The notes below the pieces were generated by a model. That model made no database searches and was not told where the DNA came from. It saw only the letters and a program-made list of their open reading frames with translations. From positions 1,736,001 through 1,800,000 of the forward strand of contig NZ_JAKGCT010000004.1 in NCBI RefSeq assembly GCF_022230885.1: a stretch of DNA of 64,000 nucleotides, given 5' to 3'. This document shows positions 47,676-57,814 of the stretch, piece after piece. Source of the DNA: Paenalcaligenes niemegkensis. Lineage in GTDB: Bacteria > Pseudomonadota > Gammaproteobacteria > Burkholderiales > Burkholderiaceae_B. How positions within the stretch are numbered: the first letter of the stretch is position 1; each line of letters begins with the position of its first letter. Both the position numbers and the translations under genes were made by a program.

Positions 47676-48787
47676 TTATGGCTCGGTCAGGGCAGGCGAG
47701 ATTTTTTGGTTCCAAGGTACTCTTGTCGTGTCTGTTCGTCGGAATATCTCCAACAAAAAGACCCATATGACACCCAGCATCCCCCTAACATTCCTCCCAA
47801 AGCAACAATCAGTACTCGCTTGGGTTTGTCATGGCTTAAAGGCAATGTGGGTGCCCTTTGTGTAAAGTATGACAAAGCATCAATTTTATAGTCTCGAAGC
47901 GGTTCGAGCTGTGCAAGTTCACGCTTTATTTCGTAGTAATTAGGCGGATAAATGAGCGGTGCTTCTTGCCTGGTCTCAAGTTCAGCGCTCAGATATTTCT
48001 CACCGAGCATGAAAAGACGCCTGCTGTCGCTAAGCTCTATTATCGTAGCCCCTTCCGTTTGTCTTGCTACGGCGTAATCCTTAATATCCGCCAGTTTGGC
48101 GGTATGCAGCGCATTTTCAATATTTTCGATGCTGTGCTGTCGCTCTGTCGCTAGCTTGAAATCGATATTGTTCAGCTCGGTTTGTCGGGAGAGGATCTGC
48201 GCATTCAATTGATCATTAAATTCTTCATCAACTTGGTTAAATGAAAGGTTGTTAACCCAATCCAGATAGCCTGTTAAAATTTTCTGGGCTTGCTCCGCCG
48301 TATCGGCACCAAATGAAAGTTGGTAGTATTGGGCTATCTCATTCTTATCAGGGACTTTTATGTGTAGCTGATCTGCTAAATCTATCAACAGCCTGTGGTT
48401 AGCTATTGAATCGTCAGTCGTTTGTTGTTTGTAGTAATCGGTTTCACCTAGATATGCCCATTGATTCCTTGAAATAGCGGCTTGCGCAACGAACGAGTTG
48501 AACAGCGAAGAACTTAGGGCCTTAGTATCAATTGACTGATTACCTGTCACTCGCGCCATCGCACGCCGTTGATCGAGATAAGCACTAATTTGCTCCAACC
48601 GAGGAGAGCTAACATACGCCACCGATGTCCACTGTTCTTTTGTAGTCAACGCATAAATGGCCGAAAGCGCCAAGCCCGCGAAGAAAAACAACACCAAGAT
48701 GATGCGCCCTTTCCAAAGTTTCTGGAAAAGTTGAACTAAATCTATCTCGTCGTCGTGCCTAGTGTTACGCAAGGGAAGCTCTGACAT
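47676..48787 (-). CDS. Wzz/FepE-like chain-length determinant, one apparent frameshift
   Basis: Inner-membrane polysaccharide co-polymerase controlling O-antigen chain length. N-terminal DEIDLVQLFQKLWKGRIILV with TM1, then a coiled periplasmic domain (QTELNNIDFKLATERQHSIE and NALHTAKLADIKDYAVARQT) and a second TM near PKRVLIVALGGMLGG. The C-run 47781-47785 is five (six expected): correction restores GGMLGVIWVFLLEIFRRTD with TTRVPWNQKIS and a total near 370 residues. The stop then lies at 47676. Overlaps the next gene by three bases (TAATG). Confidence 0.85.
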
Positions 48788-49359
48788 TAGAAAGCCTTCC
48801 CAGACTGTATAACGCTAGAAGCATGCACTGCCTTAGAATCACGTATAGGCTTGCCTAACGTCGAACTACGAAGTGCAAATAAGATATCTCTGCAGATCGC
48901 TCCAGCTCGTATTTGAGTTAGACCTGAGCCGAGAATATATGTGTTCCCGTCCTGACTAATGCATACCAATCTGTATCGGTCGTTAGGTTTGTCAAGATGC
49001 TGAACCTCAATCCGTCCAACAGCGGTATGCTCCAACCAACCGCCTAGCCATTCAAGGTCACCATGTGGTGAGATCCTTATACTGCGAATAGCAAAGGCAT
49101 AACGGTTGAAAATTTTAATGCGAAGTGCTATCACCCCTGTGCATAACAGCGTAGCTAAAAATACTGCTGTAATCTCACTTAACCCGTATGTAAGTGCCAA
49201 ATTGGTGATTCCAAGCGTCCCCGCTATAGCTGCCACAAGATACACAATATTAGCGGTTAAATTGAGGTCGCCTATATGCTGTTTAAAGTGAAGAGTTGTC
49301 GATTGATCAGCCTCAATACCAAGATAGTGGCCTTGGATCTGTTGTGTTGCGAAAGCCAT
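48787..49359 (-). CDS. Membrane protein of unknown function next to wzz
   Basis: A 190-residue protein with two adjacent hydrophobic spans (IVYLVAAIAGTLGITNLAL and ITAVFLATLLCTGVIALRI) followed by a soluble C-terminal domain with SIRISPHGDLEWLGGWLEHT, AVGRIEVQHLDKPNDRYRLV and GSGLTQIRAGAICRDILFAL. It looks like a small PH-like domain. Family not recognised. Translationally coupled to wzz, so may be part of the same surface-polysaccharide process. Confidence 0.65.
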   Translation of the reverse strand: MAFATQQIQGHYLGIEADQSTTLHFKQHIGDLNLTANIVYLVAAIAGTLGITNLALTYGLSEITAVFLATLLCTGVIALRIKIFNRYAFAIRSIRISPHGDLEWLGGWLEHTAVGRIEVQHLDKPNDRYRLVCISQDGNTYILGSGLTQIRAGAICRDILFALRSSTLGKPIRDSKAVHASSVIQSGKAF

Positions 49360-49834
49360 AGCGTGAAATTCGAATAATAAAGGAGTGAGTTAAAAACAGA
49401 TAATAGAATAATTAGGAATCAATATTACAAAATAATTACAATATATATATATTGTAACCTAAAACAATAACTCACAACTTTAGGGCTGCAGGAATCACAT
49501 ACAAATACAGTCTATGGACCGGACTAATCGCTAAACATCCGCCTGTGAGGCTTTGTCATACAGACCAAAGTAAATACTTCCTTGAATTTCAGAGTATCAG
49601 CAGGAGGGACATCATAGTCCCCACAAAGGGAGGTTCATTTTTAGTCTCGACAGATATACATTCGCCGAGGTTAATCTTCTATATGAAAAGAGTTGGTGTT
49701 TCGCCTATAAACCCTCTTTTTTAGGCTTCCTGCTGTAATCGCCATGTTGGCCGCAAACACCATGAAACGCTGACTGTTTAGCTGCACCCGTTGCTTTCAT
49801 TACCCGCGCACTCACGGTTACAAAAAACAAACAG
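49360..49834. other. 475-base AT-rich intergenic region
   Basis: Between the wzz-operon start and the sodC 3' end. It contains an alternating AT tract at about 49440-49456 and likely the wzz-operon promoter. No open frame is convincing and no known RNA element was recognised. Confidence 0.5.
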
Positions 49835-50439
49835 CTATTTTATGACACCGCAGGCCACTCTAGCTCCGCCTCCTCCCAGAGGCTCAGGGTGATCCGCATG
49901 GTTATCGCCCCCTTATGCACCATCAACGATCGCCCTGCCACCTGATCAAGGGCGGTCAGGCGTGGTGCCAGAACGGGATTTGCAGCAGTCCCATGCTCGT
50001 CAACATAAAGCGCAGGCAAATCCCCCAGATGCCCGTCTCCCCACGGATAGCCGTGCTTAGCTGTTTTTTCCGGATCAAGATGACCACCCGCCGCACCGGC
50101 CGGAGTCATTTTCCCGTCTACCTCTGCCGCGTCGCAACTGGGATTCTCGTGAATATGAAAGCCATGAACTCCAGGCTCAAGGCCCTTAAGCTGTGGTGTA
50201 AAAACCAGTCCGTACTTAGATTCGGAAATTACCACCTGGCCGATTTCATCCATGACGCCCTGTTCAGTAGCCTGATGCACGGGCACGGTAATGTCCGCGA
50301 AGGCAGTCGATGCCAGGCACATTCCAACGGTCATACCTGCCGCCAGTACCGTTGCCCTTAAGGCACCATATGGCTTGCAACCTTCACCAACGGACCCTTT
50401 AGTGTGTAAAGGCTGGCGATCTCTGCAATGACTGTGCAT
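49835..50439 (-). CDS. sodC: Superoxide dismutase [Cu-Zn], SodC, one apparent frameshift
   Basis: Periplasmic enzyme that dismutates superoxide. Copper/zinc ligands are in [40 protein letters not shown] and the C-terminal NHADH region. The C-run 49908-49912 is five (six expected), giving [20 protein letters not shown] with CGVIK at 201 residues and the canonical second Cys. The start at 50439 has AAGGAG upstream; it leaves a leader of about 48 residues ending in STAFAD, longer than most SodC leaders. Followed by no operon partner. Confidence 0.92.
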
Positions 50440-50577
50440 TATTTTCTCCTTAGTAACTCACAAAATCGGCGTTTGCCGTAAACACTACAAATATTGGGTG
50501 TATATGGCTGCCAGCAATTTATGTGCCTAAAGAAAACATGGGCAAGACAGTAGTTTGTGCAAAAAACGAAAGTGCCG

Positions 50578-50613
50578 GTGCATGTGGCCAATGCATTCAT
50601 CGGCCACCTGCAC
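50578..50613 (-). terminator. Terminator after the efflux operon
   Basis: GTGCATGTGGCC pairs with GGCCACCTGCAC (one bulge each side) downstream of the OprM stop; on the minus strand it is followed by TTTTTT at 50561-50566. Confidence 0.7.
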
Positions 50614-50630
50614 TCCAAGCCAATACCGGC

Positions 50631-52076
50631 TTAGCGCTCTGCTATCGGTTCAGAACTTTCATTCCAGCCCCCACCCAGAGCCTTGTAAAGTGTGACCTGA
50701 TTGCTGTTTTTAACCAAACGCAGCGAGATCAGATCTTGCTGAGCCGCATAAAGGCTACGCTCGGCATCGAGCACATTCAGGTAACTGTCAACTCCCTGGC
50801 GATAACGGGCATCAGATAAAGACTGTCTGTCCGCTGAGGCTTCAACCAGGGCATTTTGGGCGTCAAGCTGCTCATCAAGTGTGCCTCGCTGAGCCAGACT
50901 GTCAGCCACCTCGCGAAAAGCACTTTGGATCGCTTTTTCATACCGGGCCTGAGCAATATCGCGATCAACCTGGGAGACTTCCAGGTTGGCACGGTTACGC
51001 CCTCCCTCGAAGATAGGCAGGTACAGTTGCGGCATAAAGCTCCATGTGCCACTGCCACCCTCAAAGAGACCGGAGAGCGCACTGCTGCTGGTGCCTGCCG
51101 ATGCAGTCAAACTGATACGCGGGAAAAATGCCGCACGAGCGGCTCCGATGTTGGCATTAGCCGCCTGCAGCAATCGCTCCGCTTCAACCACATCAGGGCG
51201 ACGCAGCAACACTTCAGAAGGCACACCAGCATCCAGCTGGGTCAGCGTCACACGATCATCTTTTTGCGACTGCGGAAGCAGAGCGTCGGAAAGCGGACCG
51301 CCTACCAATAGCACCAGAGCATTCTTATCCTGTGCAATCTGGCTCGTAAACCTTGCTACATCAACACGCGCCGACTCGACCAGCGTTTGTGCCTGCCGCA
51401 GTTCGAGCATGGACGCCACGCCCAGTTCATGGCTGCGACGAGTCAATGCATAAGAGTTTCGCTGACTTTCCAGGGTTCGTTCGGCCAGTTGCAAACGCTC
51501 CTGATCCGAGCCAAGGGTCAAGTAAGCATTAGCGACCTCAGCCACCAATGAAATCTGAACCGTTTTGCGGGATTCTTCGGTGGCCAGATAGCGCTGTAAC
51601 GCATCTTCGTTAAGGCTGCGTACGCGCCCGAACAAATCAAGCTCGTAGGCACTTACGCCAATGCCCGCATTGTATTGACGAGTAATTCCTGCCTCGCCGC
51701 TAGCGTTGAGGTCGGCCGGTAGACGTTGACTTGTGCCCGAGCCGCTGATTCCTATTGATGGAAAAGAGTCAGCTCGCTGAATTCGATACTGAGCCCTTGC
51801 CCTGTCGATATTTAGCGCCGCTACCCGCAAGTCTCGATTATTTTCCAGCGCCATCGAAACAATCGTGCGCAGATTTTCATCCAGGATAAATTCGTGCCAT
51901 GCAATATCGGCTACCCGCAGCGTTGATGCGGCCGCGCCGTCGGATTCGGCATAGGCAGAACCCTCAGGCCAATCGCCAGCTACGGGCAAGGCCGGCTGTT
52001 CATAGTTTGGCGCCATGCTGGTACAACCAGCAAGTACCAGCGCTGCAGCCAAAGAGACTAAGGTTAAGTGTTTCAT
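50631..52076 (-). CDS. oprM: Outer-membrane efflux channel, OprM/NodT family lipoprotein
   Basis: A 481-residue TolC-like channel. A lipobox is present in ALVLAGCTSMAPNYEQPAL and typical stretches are LNIDRARAQYRIQRADSFPS, YELDLFGRVRSLNEDALQRY, LRRPDVVEAERLLQAANANI and SGSGTWSFMPQLYLPIFEGG. Third gene of acrA-acrB-oprM, starting one base after acrB. It joins RND pump and adaptor to span both membranes. Intact. Confidence 0.92.
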   Translation of the reverse strand: MKHLTLVSLAAALVLAGCTSMAPNYEQPALPVAGDWPEGSAYAESDGAAASTLRVADIAWHEFILDENLRTIVSMALENNRDLRVAALNIDRARAQYRIQRADSFPSIGISGSGTSQRLPADLNASGEAGITRQYNAGIGVSAYELDLFGRVRSLNEDALQRYLATEESRKTVQISLVAEVANAYLTLGSDQERLQLAERTLESQRNSYALTRRSHELGVASMLELRQAQTLVESARVDVARFTSQIAQDKNALVLLVGGPLSDALLPQSQKDDRVTLTQLDAGVPSEVLLRRPDVVEAERLLQAANANIGAARAAFFPRISLTASAGTSSSALSGLFEGGSGTWSFMPQLYLPIFEGGRNRANLEVSQVDRDIAQARYEKAIQSAFREVADSLAQRGTLDEQLDAQNALVEASADRQSLSDARYRQGVDSYLNVLDAERSLYAAQQDLISLRLVKNSNQVTLYKALGGGWNESSEPIAER

Positions 52077-52077
52077 A

Positions 52078-55000
52078 TTAAATCTCGTTGGACGATGGTG
52101 TTGCTGTGGACTCTGTAGCCGGAGCCTTGTCTTCTTTCTTTGAAGAAAACAGCCTGCGAACCACCACGAAGAACACCGGGATAAAGAAAATACCCAATAC
52201 CGTCGCGGCTACCGTTCCGCCGAACACCCCCGTTCCAATCGCATTCTGGCTGCCTGAGCCTGCCCCGGTTTTTATAGCTAAAGGCAGTACCCCGAGCCCA
52301 AAGGCAATCGATGTCATCAAAATAGGGCGCAAACGAAGTTTGGCTGCTTCCATAGCGGCTTCAACCAGCCCCATACCCTGATCCATCAGGTCTCGGGCAA
52401 ACTCAACAATCATAATGGCGTTCTTCGAAGCCAGACCAATTGTTACCAGCAAGCCCACCTGAAAATACACGTCATTCGACATGCCACGGCCAGTCGCCGC
52501 CATCAGCGCGCCCAGTACACCCAAGGGCACCACCAGCATCACAGCAAAAGGAATTGACCAGCTTTCATACAAGGCAGCCAGACACAGGAAGACTACGATC
52601 AACGATAGGGCATAAAGTGCAGGCGCCTGCGATCCGGACATACGTTCTTGATAAGAAAGCCCTGTCCACTCGACGTTAAAGCCATCTGGCAACTGCGCTG
52701 CGATTTCCTCTATGGCTGCCATTGCCTCGCCTGAGCTTACGCCAGGGGCAGGTTCACCCTGAATCTGCACCGCAGGAATACCGTTGTAGCGCTCCAGACG
52801 CGGGGAGCCATACTCCCAGTGCGCGGTGGCGAAAGCCGAAAACGGCACCATCTGTCCTGCATCATTGCGGGCATACCATTTCTGAAGATCCTCAGGCACC
52901 ATGCGCGACTCTGCCTCGGCTTGTACGTACACTTTTTTGATTCGACCTTTATCGATAAAGTCATTGACATAGGTGCCACCCCATGCGCTGGACAGAGTAC
53001 TGTTGACCTGGTCCATGCTTAGCCCCAAGGCACCTGCCTTGGCCTGATCAATGACGATACGATACTGTGGCGTGTCGTCCTGACCATTGGGCCGTACTGC
53101 AACCAGCTTAGGATTTTCAGCCGCCAGAGCAAGCAACTGATTGCGCGCCTCTGTCAGTTTTTCGTGTCCTGCACCGGCGCTATCTTCGAGGTACATGTCA
53201 AAACCGGTTGCATTGCCCAATTCAAGTACAGCTGGCGGGGCAAAAGCGAAAGCAACACCGTCTTTGATTCTCGACAGAGGACCCGCTGCACGATCCGCAA
53301 TCGCCAGTGCGCCGTTTTCTGAACCCGGGCGCTCATCCCAGTCTTTTAAGCGAATAAAGCCCAGGCCTGTATTCTGGCCTGCCCCGGCAAAACTGAAACC
53401 AGCTACAGTAAAGATAGACTCGACGTTGTCCTTTTCATTTTCCGCAAAGTACGCTTCCACTTTATCAAGCGAGGCCAAGGTGCGCTCTTGCGTCGCACCG
53501 GCAGGGAGCAACACCTGGGTAAACAGGATGCCCTGATCTTCGTCTGGCAAGAACGACGTAGGCATTCTGATAAACAGCAACGCAGCTACCACAATCAAAG
53601 CCAGGTAAATCAACAGGTAGCGGGTACTACGCGCGATCAGTTTTCCAACCACCGACTGATACTTCAACGTGCTTCGATCAAATGTACGGTTGAACCAAGT
53701 GAAGAAACGCCCTTTGGGTGCATGCTCACCTTTTTTACCGGCTTGAGCATGGTTGCGCAAAGCGCTGGTGTCAAAATAATAGCCACCAGAACCGACAAGC
53801 CCATGGCCGAGACAATGGTAATCGAGAACTGACGGTAGATCACACCGGTGGAGCCACCGAAAAATGCCATCGGCACCATCACCGCGGAGATCACCAGACC
53901 AATACCTACCAGCGCGCCAGTAATCTGATCCATGGATTTGCGGGTGGCCTCCAGGGGTGACAGCCCCTCTTCGGACATTAGGCGCTCGACGTTTTCAACC
54001 ACCACAATGGCATCATCGACCAGCAAACCAATCGACAGCACCACGCCGAACAGCGTCAGCGTATTAATAGAGAAGCCAAAAGCCGCCAAAATACCAAACG
54101 TACCAAGCAAAACCACAGGCACGGCAATGGTCGGAATGATCGTAGCCCTGATGTTCTGCAAGAACAGATACATCACCAGAAAAACCAGGACAATGGCTTC
54201 GATCAGGGTGGAAACCACGCCTGAAATAGACACTTCAACAAAAGGAGTGGTGTCAAAGGCCACTACTGCTTTCATGCCTTCAGGAAAGGACTTTTCGAGC
54301 TCGCTGATTTCGCTTTTAATCGCTTCCGCGGCATCAAGCGCGTTCGCACCTGTCGCCAGCTTAAAGCCTAAGCCGGCAGAAGGAAGGCCATTGTAGCGAG
54401 CCACCACGTTGTAGTTTTCGCTGCCCATCTCAATACGAGCAACATCGCGAAGCCTTACCGACGCACCGTCAGGCGTCGTTCGCAGCAATATCGCACCAAA
54501 CTCTTCAGGCGTTTGCAGCAAGGTTTGCGACGTAATGGTTGCATTGATTTGCTGCCCGGCCACGGCTGGTGTTGCCCCCAGTTGCCCGGCCGACACTTGG
54601 GCATTCTGTGCCTGAACGGCACCCACAACATCAGCAGAAACCAGGTTATAGCTGTGTAGCTTACTTGGATCAAGCCATACACGCATAGAGTACTGGCTAC
54701 CAAACACTTGCACTTCCCCTACTCCGTCAACACGACTCATGGGGTCAAGCAGATTGGCTTGAGCGTAATCACCAAGATCGGTAGCAGTCATGCCCCCGTC
54801 TTCTGAAATCAGGCTCATCACCATAATGAAGTTGGCAGTTGACTTGGTGACGTTCACCCCCTGACGCTGCACTTCCTCTGGCAGCATCGGGGTGGCGATA
54901 GACAGCTTGTTTTGGACCTGGACCTGGGCAATATCAGGGTCGACTCCGGCATCAAAGGTAATCGTGATATTCATGCTACCCGACGAATCACTGGTGGATG

Positions 55001-55235
55001 ACATGTAATTCATGCCATCAATGCCCTTCATTTGCTGTTCAATGACCTGCGTCACCGTGTCTTGTAATGTCTGGGCAGATGCGCCTGGATAAGTAGCCGC
55101 AATGGTGACTTGCGGTGGCGCGATGCTGGGATATTGCGCGACAGGCAAGCCTAGGATGGAAAGCCCGCCTGCGAGCATAATCACTATCGCGATTACCCAC
55201 GCAAAAATCGGACGATCAATAAAAAATCGTGACAT
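52078..55235 (-). CDS. acrB: RND multidrug efflux pump, AcrB/MexB family, one apparent frameshift
   Basis: Proton-driven inner-membrane exporter, HAE1 family. [20 protein letters not shown] at the start, [20 protein letters not shown] in TM4 with the two Asp that carry protons, and [20 protein letters not shown] in the second repeat, then [20 protein letters not shown]. The break is at the T-run 53731-53736 (six; seven expected): correction gives [20 protein letters not shown] and 1052 residues, the normal length. Between acrA and oprM in a three-gene operon. Confidence 0.95.
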
Positions 55236-55267
55236 AACTTAGTTGCTCCTGAGGGTGTGCAAGCCGA

Positions 55268-56446
55268 TTAATCGGCAGACGACACGGCTTGCGCGTCGGT
55301 TGGAGCAAGCGCTTCGACAGCATTGACGGCAACACCAGGACGTACTCTCTGTACTCCCTCGACAATCACCCGTTCCCCGGGCTCAATGCCTGCCTCGACC
55401 AGCCACTGATCGCCAATCGTTCGTACTGTAGTCAAGGTGCGGTTTTCCACTTTTCCGTCGCTATTGACCAGCAACGCTGTTGCATTGCCTGTGGAGTCTC
55501 GCGACACACCTTGCTGAGGCACCAATATGGCTTGTTCGCGTACGCCTTCTTCAAGAAGAGCACGCACATACATACCCGGCAGGAGCTGCAGCTCGGGATT
55601 AGGAAATACGGCGCGCAAGGTCACCATGCCGGTGCCTGGATCAACGGACACATCTGAGAACTGCAGCTCGCCGCTATGGCTGTAGACCGTTCCGTCCTCA
55701 AGCATCAGCTTGACGTTGGCACGCGCCTGTTCGGTGGTCGTGAGTGAACCCGAGGCCAGCGCTTTGCGCAGACGCAGCAGTTCGATGCTGGACTGGGTTA
55801 CGTCAATATAAATAGGATCGAGCTGTTGAATTTTGGCAAGCGGCTCAGCCTGATTGGCTGACAACAAAGCGCCGGGAGTGATAGATGACTGTCCGATGCG
55901 TCCTGAAATGGGCGCCTTGATATCGGTATAGCCCAGATTGATGGCGGCAGTATCCAGTGCAGCCCGTGCCGACGCCACATCGGCCTCAGCCTGCCGCATC
56001 TCGGCAACGGCCTGATCATTATCCTGCTTGCTGACTGCATCAATCTTAACCAGCTCGCTGTAACGGCCCGCTCTGAGGCTGACAACCTTTAAGGTGGCCT
56101 GGGCTTTAGCCAGCGCCGCTTTTGCACTGTTGTGGTTGGCGCGATAGGTAGCCGGATCTATTTCGTATAACGTCTGACCAGCCTCGACATCACTGCCTTC
56201 GGTGAAAAGCCGTGCCTTAACAATACCGCCGACCTGTGGGCGGACTTCAGAAATCAGATAGGGACTCGTCCGTCCTGCCAGCTCTGTCGTCAGGGCTACC
56301 GATTGAGACGTAATCGTTTGCACGGTGACCTCAGGGATCTCGGGAGCAGGCGGCTCTTCCGATTGCTGGCCGCAGCCAGCAACGACAATCAGGCTACCGG
56401 CTATAACTAAGGCTTTCAGTAGCGGATGGGCGAAGTAGTGCTTCAT
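55268..56446 (-). CDS. acrA: RND efflux periplasmic adaptor, AcrA/MexA family lipoprotein
   Basis: A membrane fusion protein of 392 residues. The start at 56446 gives a lipobox signal (IAGSLIVVAGCGQQSEEPPA); a longer frame exists to 56500. Typical stretches: EVRPQVGGIVKARLFTEGSD, YEIDPATYRANHNSAKAALA and YTDIKAPISGRIGQSSITPG. Carries coiled coil and lipoyl domains and connects pump to channel. First gene of the operon. Intact. Confidence 0.93.
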   Translation of the reverse strand: MKHYFAHPLLKALVIAGSLIVVAGCGQQSEEPPAPEIPEVTVQTITSQSVALTTELAGRTSPYLISEVRPQVGGIVKARLFTEGSDVEAGQTLYEIDPATYRANHNSAKAALAKAQATLKVVSLRAGRYSELVKIDAVSKQDNDQAVAEMRQAEADVASARAALDTAAINLGYTDIKAPISGRIGQSSITPGALLSANQAEPLAKIQQLDPIYIDVTQSSIELLRLRKALASGSLTTTEQARANVKLMLEDGTVYSHSGELQFSDVSVDPGTGMVTLRAVFPNPELQLLPGMYVRALLEEGVREQAILVPQQGVSRDSTGNATALLVNSDGKVENRTLTTVRTIGDQWLVEAGIEPGERVIVEGVQRVRPGVAVNAVEALAPTDAQAVSSAD

Positions 56447-56531
56447 TGGGACTCGATTTTTGGGGTTGCAAGATGGACAAAACACGGTGCCATGCGCCAT
56501 CCGCTCTCAAATAAGAGAATGCGGCCATGAT

Positions 56532-56544
56532 CCGTACAGTACGG
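56532..56544. promoter_or_regulatory. Candidate TetR operator between acrA and the truncated tetR
   Basis: CCGTACAGTACGG is a perfect 13-base inverted repeat. A related imperfect copy, GTACGGGTCGGTAC, follows at 56585-56598. Both lie in the divergent promoter region, where TetR repressors of RND pumps bind. Confidence 0.55.
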
Positions 56545-56617
56545 TCAGTTTATGCTTGGCAAAGTTAAGTCGTCAAGCAAAACTGTACGGGTCGGTACTA
56601 AAAATCTGGATCCAGCA

Positions 56618-56771
56618 ATGAATGTTAAAAGTGAGACCCGCCGCGAGGCCATACTAGGCGTTGCATTGGATCTATTTTGCGAGGTAGGGTTTGAAGCAGC
56701 GTCGATGACTCAAAGAAAAAGCCGCCTATATTGTGGGTGTCTTCTTCCGCATCTATGGAATCACACATTAG
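56618..56771 (+). pseudogene. Truncated TetR-family regulator
   Basis: The N-terminal segment NVKSETRREAILGVALDLFC with EVGFEAASM is a typical TetR helix 1-2. The HTH continuation (KEKAAYIVGVFFRIYGITH) appears one frame away and stops at 56771, so a frameshift and truncation remove the whole ligand-binding domain. Only about 50 codons out of the usual 190-210 remain. No downstream piece is found before the next gene. Likely the former repressor of the divergent acrAB-oprM operon. Confidence 0.65.
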
Positions 56772-56792
56772 CACCAGCTAACTTCAACAAAA

Positions 56793-57743
56793 CTACTTCA
56801 TTGCGGTCAACAAATCATCGGTGATTTCTTTCAGGTTATTCAAGCCGCCACCTATGATGTACCAGCCATTAGGGTCCACGTACACAACGCGGCCTTCTTT
56901 GAAAGCCTGCGTCTGACTTAGCAGCGGATGCTTTTCCAAAGTACTTGCAGCAGTTTTCTCTGCTCCATTGATGGCACCACGATCTAATACGATCAACCAG
57001 TCCGGCTCTGCCTTGGCAATAGCTGCCATCGCTTCCGCACGCGCGGCTTCTGCAGCTTTAGCCTCTGGGGAACCTGGCTCAGGGCGAGCTGCAGCCGGCG
57101 CCTTAGGGTCTTTTGCTGGCAGAACCGACGTCAGACCTGCCAGTTCATAGGCATACCCGAAGCGGTCTCCGGGCACATGCGCAATGACGTTATCGCGTAC
57201 AACAAAAAGAAAGGCTGCGGTTTTTCCCTGATTAGCAGCGTGCAATGCTTTTACATTTTCATCGATAACATTGATCGCCTCTTGAGCCTGATCTTTTTTC
57301 TGAAAAGCGTCGGCCAAAGCCAGATTACCTTGCCGGAAACTGTCGAGGAATGCCGAAGGGTCACTCTTCAACATCGCTGTGGGCGCAATTTCCTTTAGCT
57401 TTGGAATCTCTTTTTGTGAACGTCCGCCGGCAAAGATCAGGTCTGGTTTCAACTTTACTAAAGCCGGATAGTCGGGTTCGAACAGAGTGCCCACCACAGG
57501 GCTGTCGCTGAACTTGGCCAAGCTTCCCTGATAACTCGACTTCGGCACACCGGCAACTGCAATATCGAGTGTATTCAAGCTGTCGAGCACAGCAAGGTCA
57601 AACGTAACAATATTGCTCGCAACCGAAGGAAGACTAATAGCGCCTTCACTATGCACGAGGTCGAAAGCCATGGCCGGCAACGTGACAGAGAGGACGGCGC
57701 ACATACTGGCAAGACGGATCGGAAATTTCACTTGCTTCCCCAC
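56793..57743 (-). CDS. Iron-siderophore ABC transporter substrate-binding protein
   Basis: A 316-residue class III binding protein of the CeuE/FatB-type. Signal peptide ends near PAMAFDL; family stretches: SVASNIVTFDLAVLDSLNTL, DIAVAGVPKSSYQ and YPALVKLKPDLIFAGGRSQK. A low-complexity Ala/Glu/Pro insert (AAARPEPGSPEAKAAEAARA) sits at about 215-235. A Fur-like site directly precedes the gene. No permease or ATPase gene is nearby, so it is an orphan that uses a shared transporter. Confidence 0.87.
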   Translation of the reverse strand: MGKQVKFPIRLASMCAVLSVTLPAMAFDLVHSEGAISLPSVASNIVTFDLAVLDSLNTLDIAVAGVPKSSYQGSLAKFSDSPVVGTLFEPDYPALVKLKPDLIFAGGRSQKEIPKLKEIAPTAMLKSDPSAFLDSFRQGNLALADAFQKKDQAQEAINVIDENVKALHAANQGKTAAFLFVVRDNVIAHVPGDRFGYAYELAGLTSVLPAKDPKAPAAARPEPGSPEAKAAEAARAEAMAAIAKAEPDWLIVLDRGAINGAEKTAASTLEKHPLLSQTQAFKEGRVVYVDPNGWYIIGGGLNNLKEITDDLLTAMK

Positions 57744-57747
57744 TAAT

Positions 57748-57766
57748 AGTAATGATAAGGATTCGT
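57748..57766 (-). promoter_or_regulatory. Candidate Fur box before the siderophore-binding protein
   Basis: AGTAATGATAAGGATTCGT matches 12 of 19 positions of the consensus, including TAATGATAA. Ends just before the start codon (gene 5' end 57743). Confidence 0.6.
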
Positions 57767-57814
57767 ATTATAGTGACTTTGGAATCCTTTAGCTCATCTG
57801 AGTTAGCACGTTCG

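Noticed and set aside
49440..49456. Alternating AT tract as a functional repeat
   Set aside because: Short and low complexity; no recurrence elsewhere.
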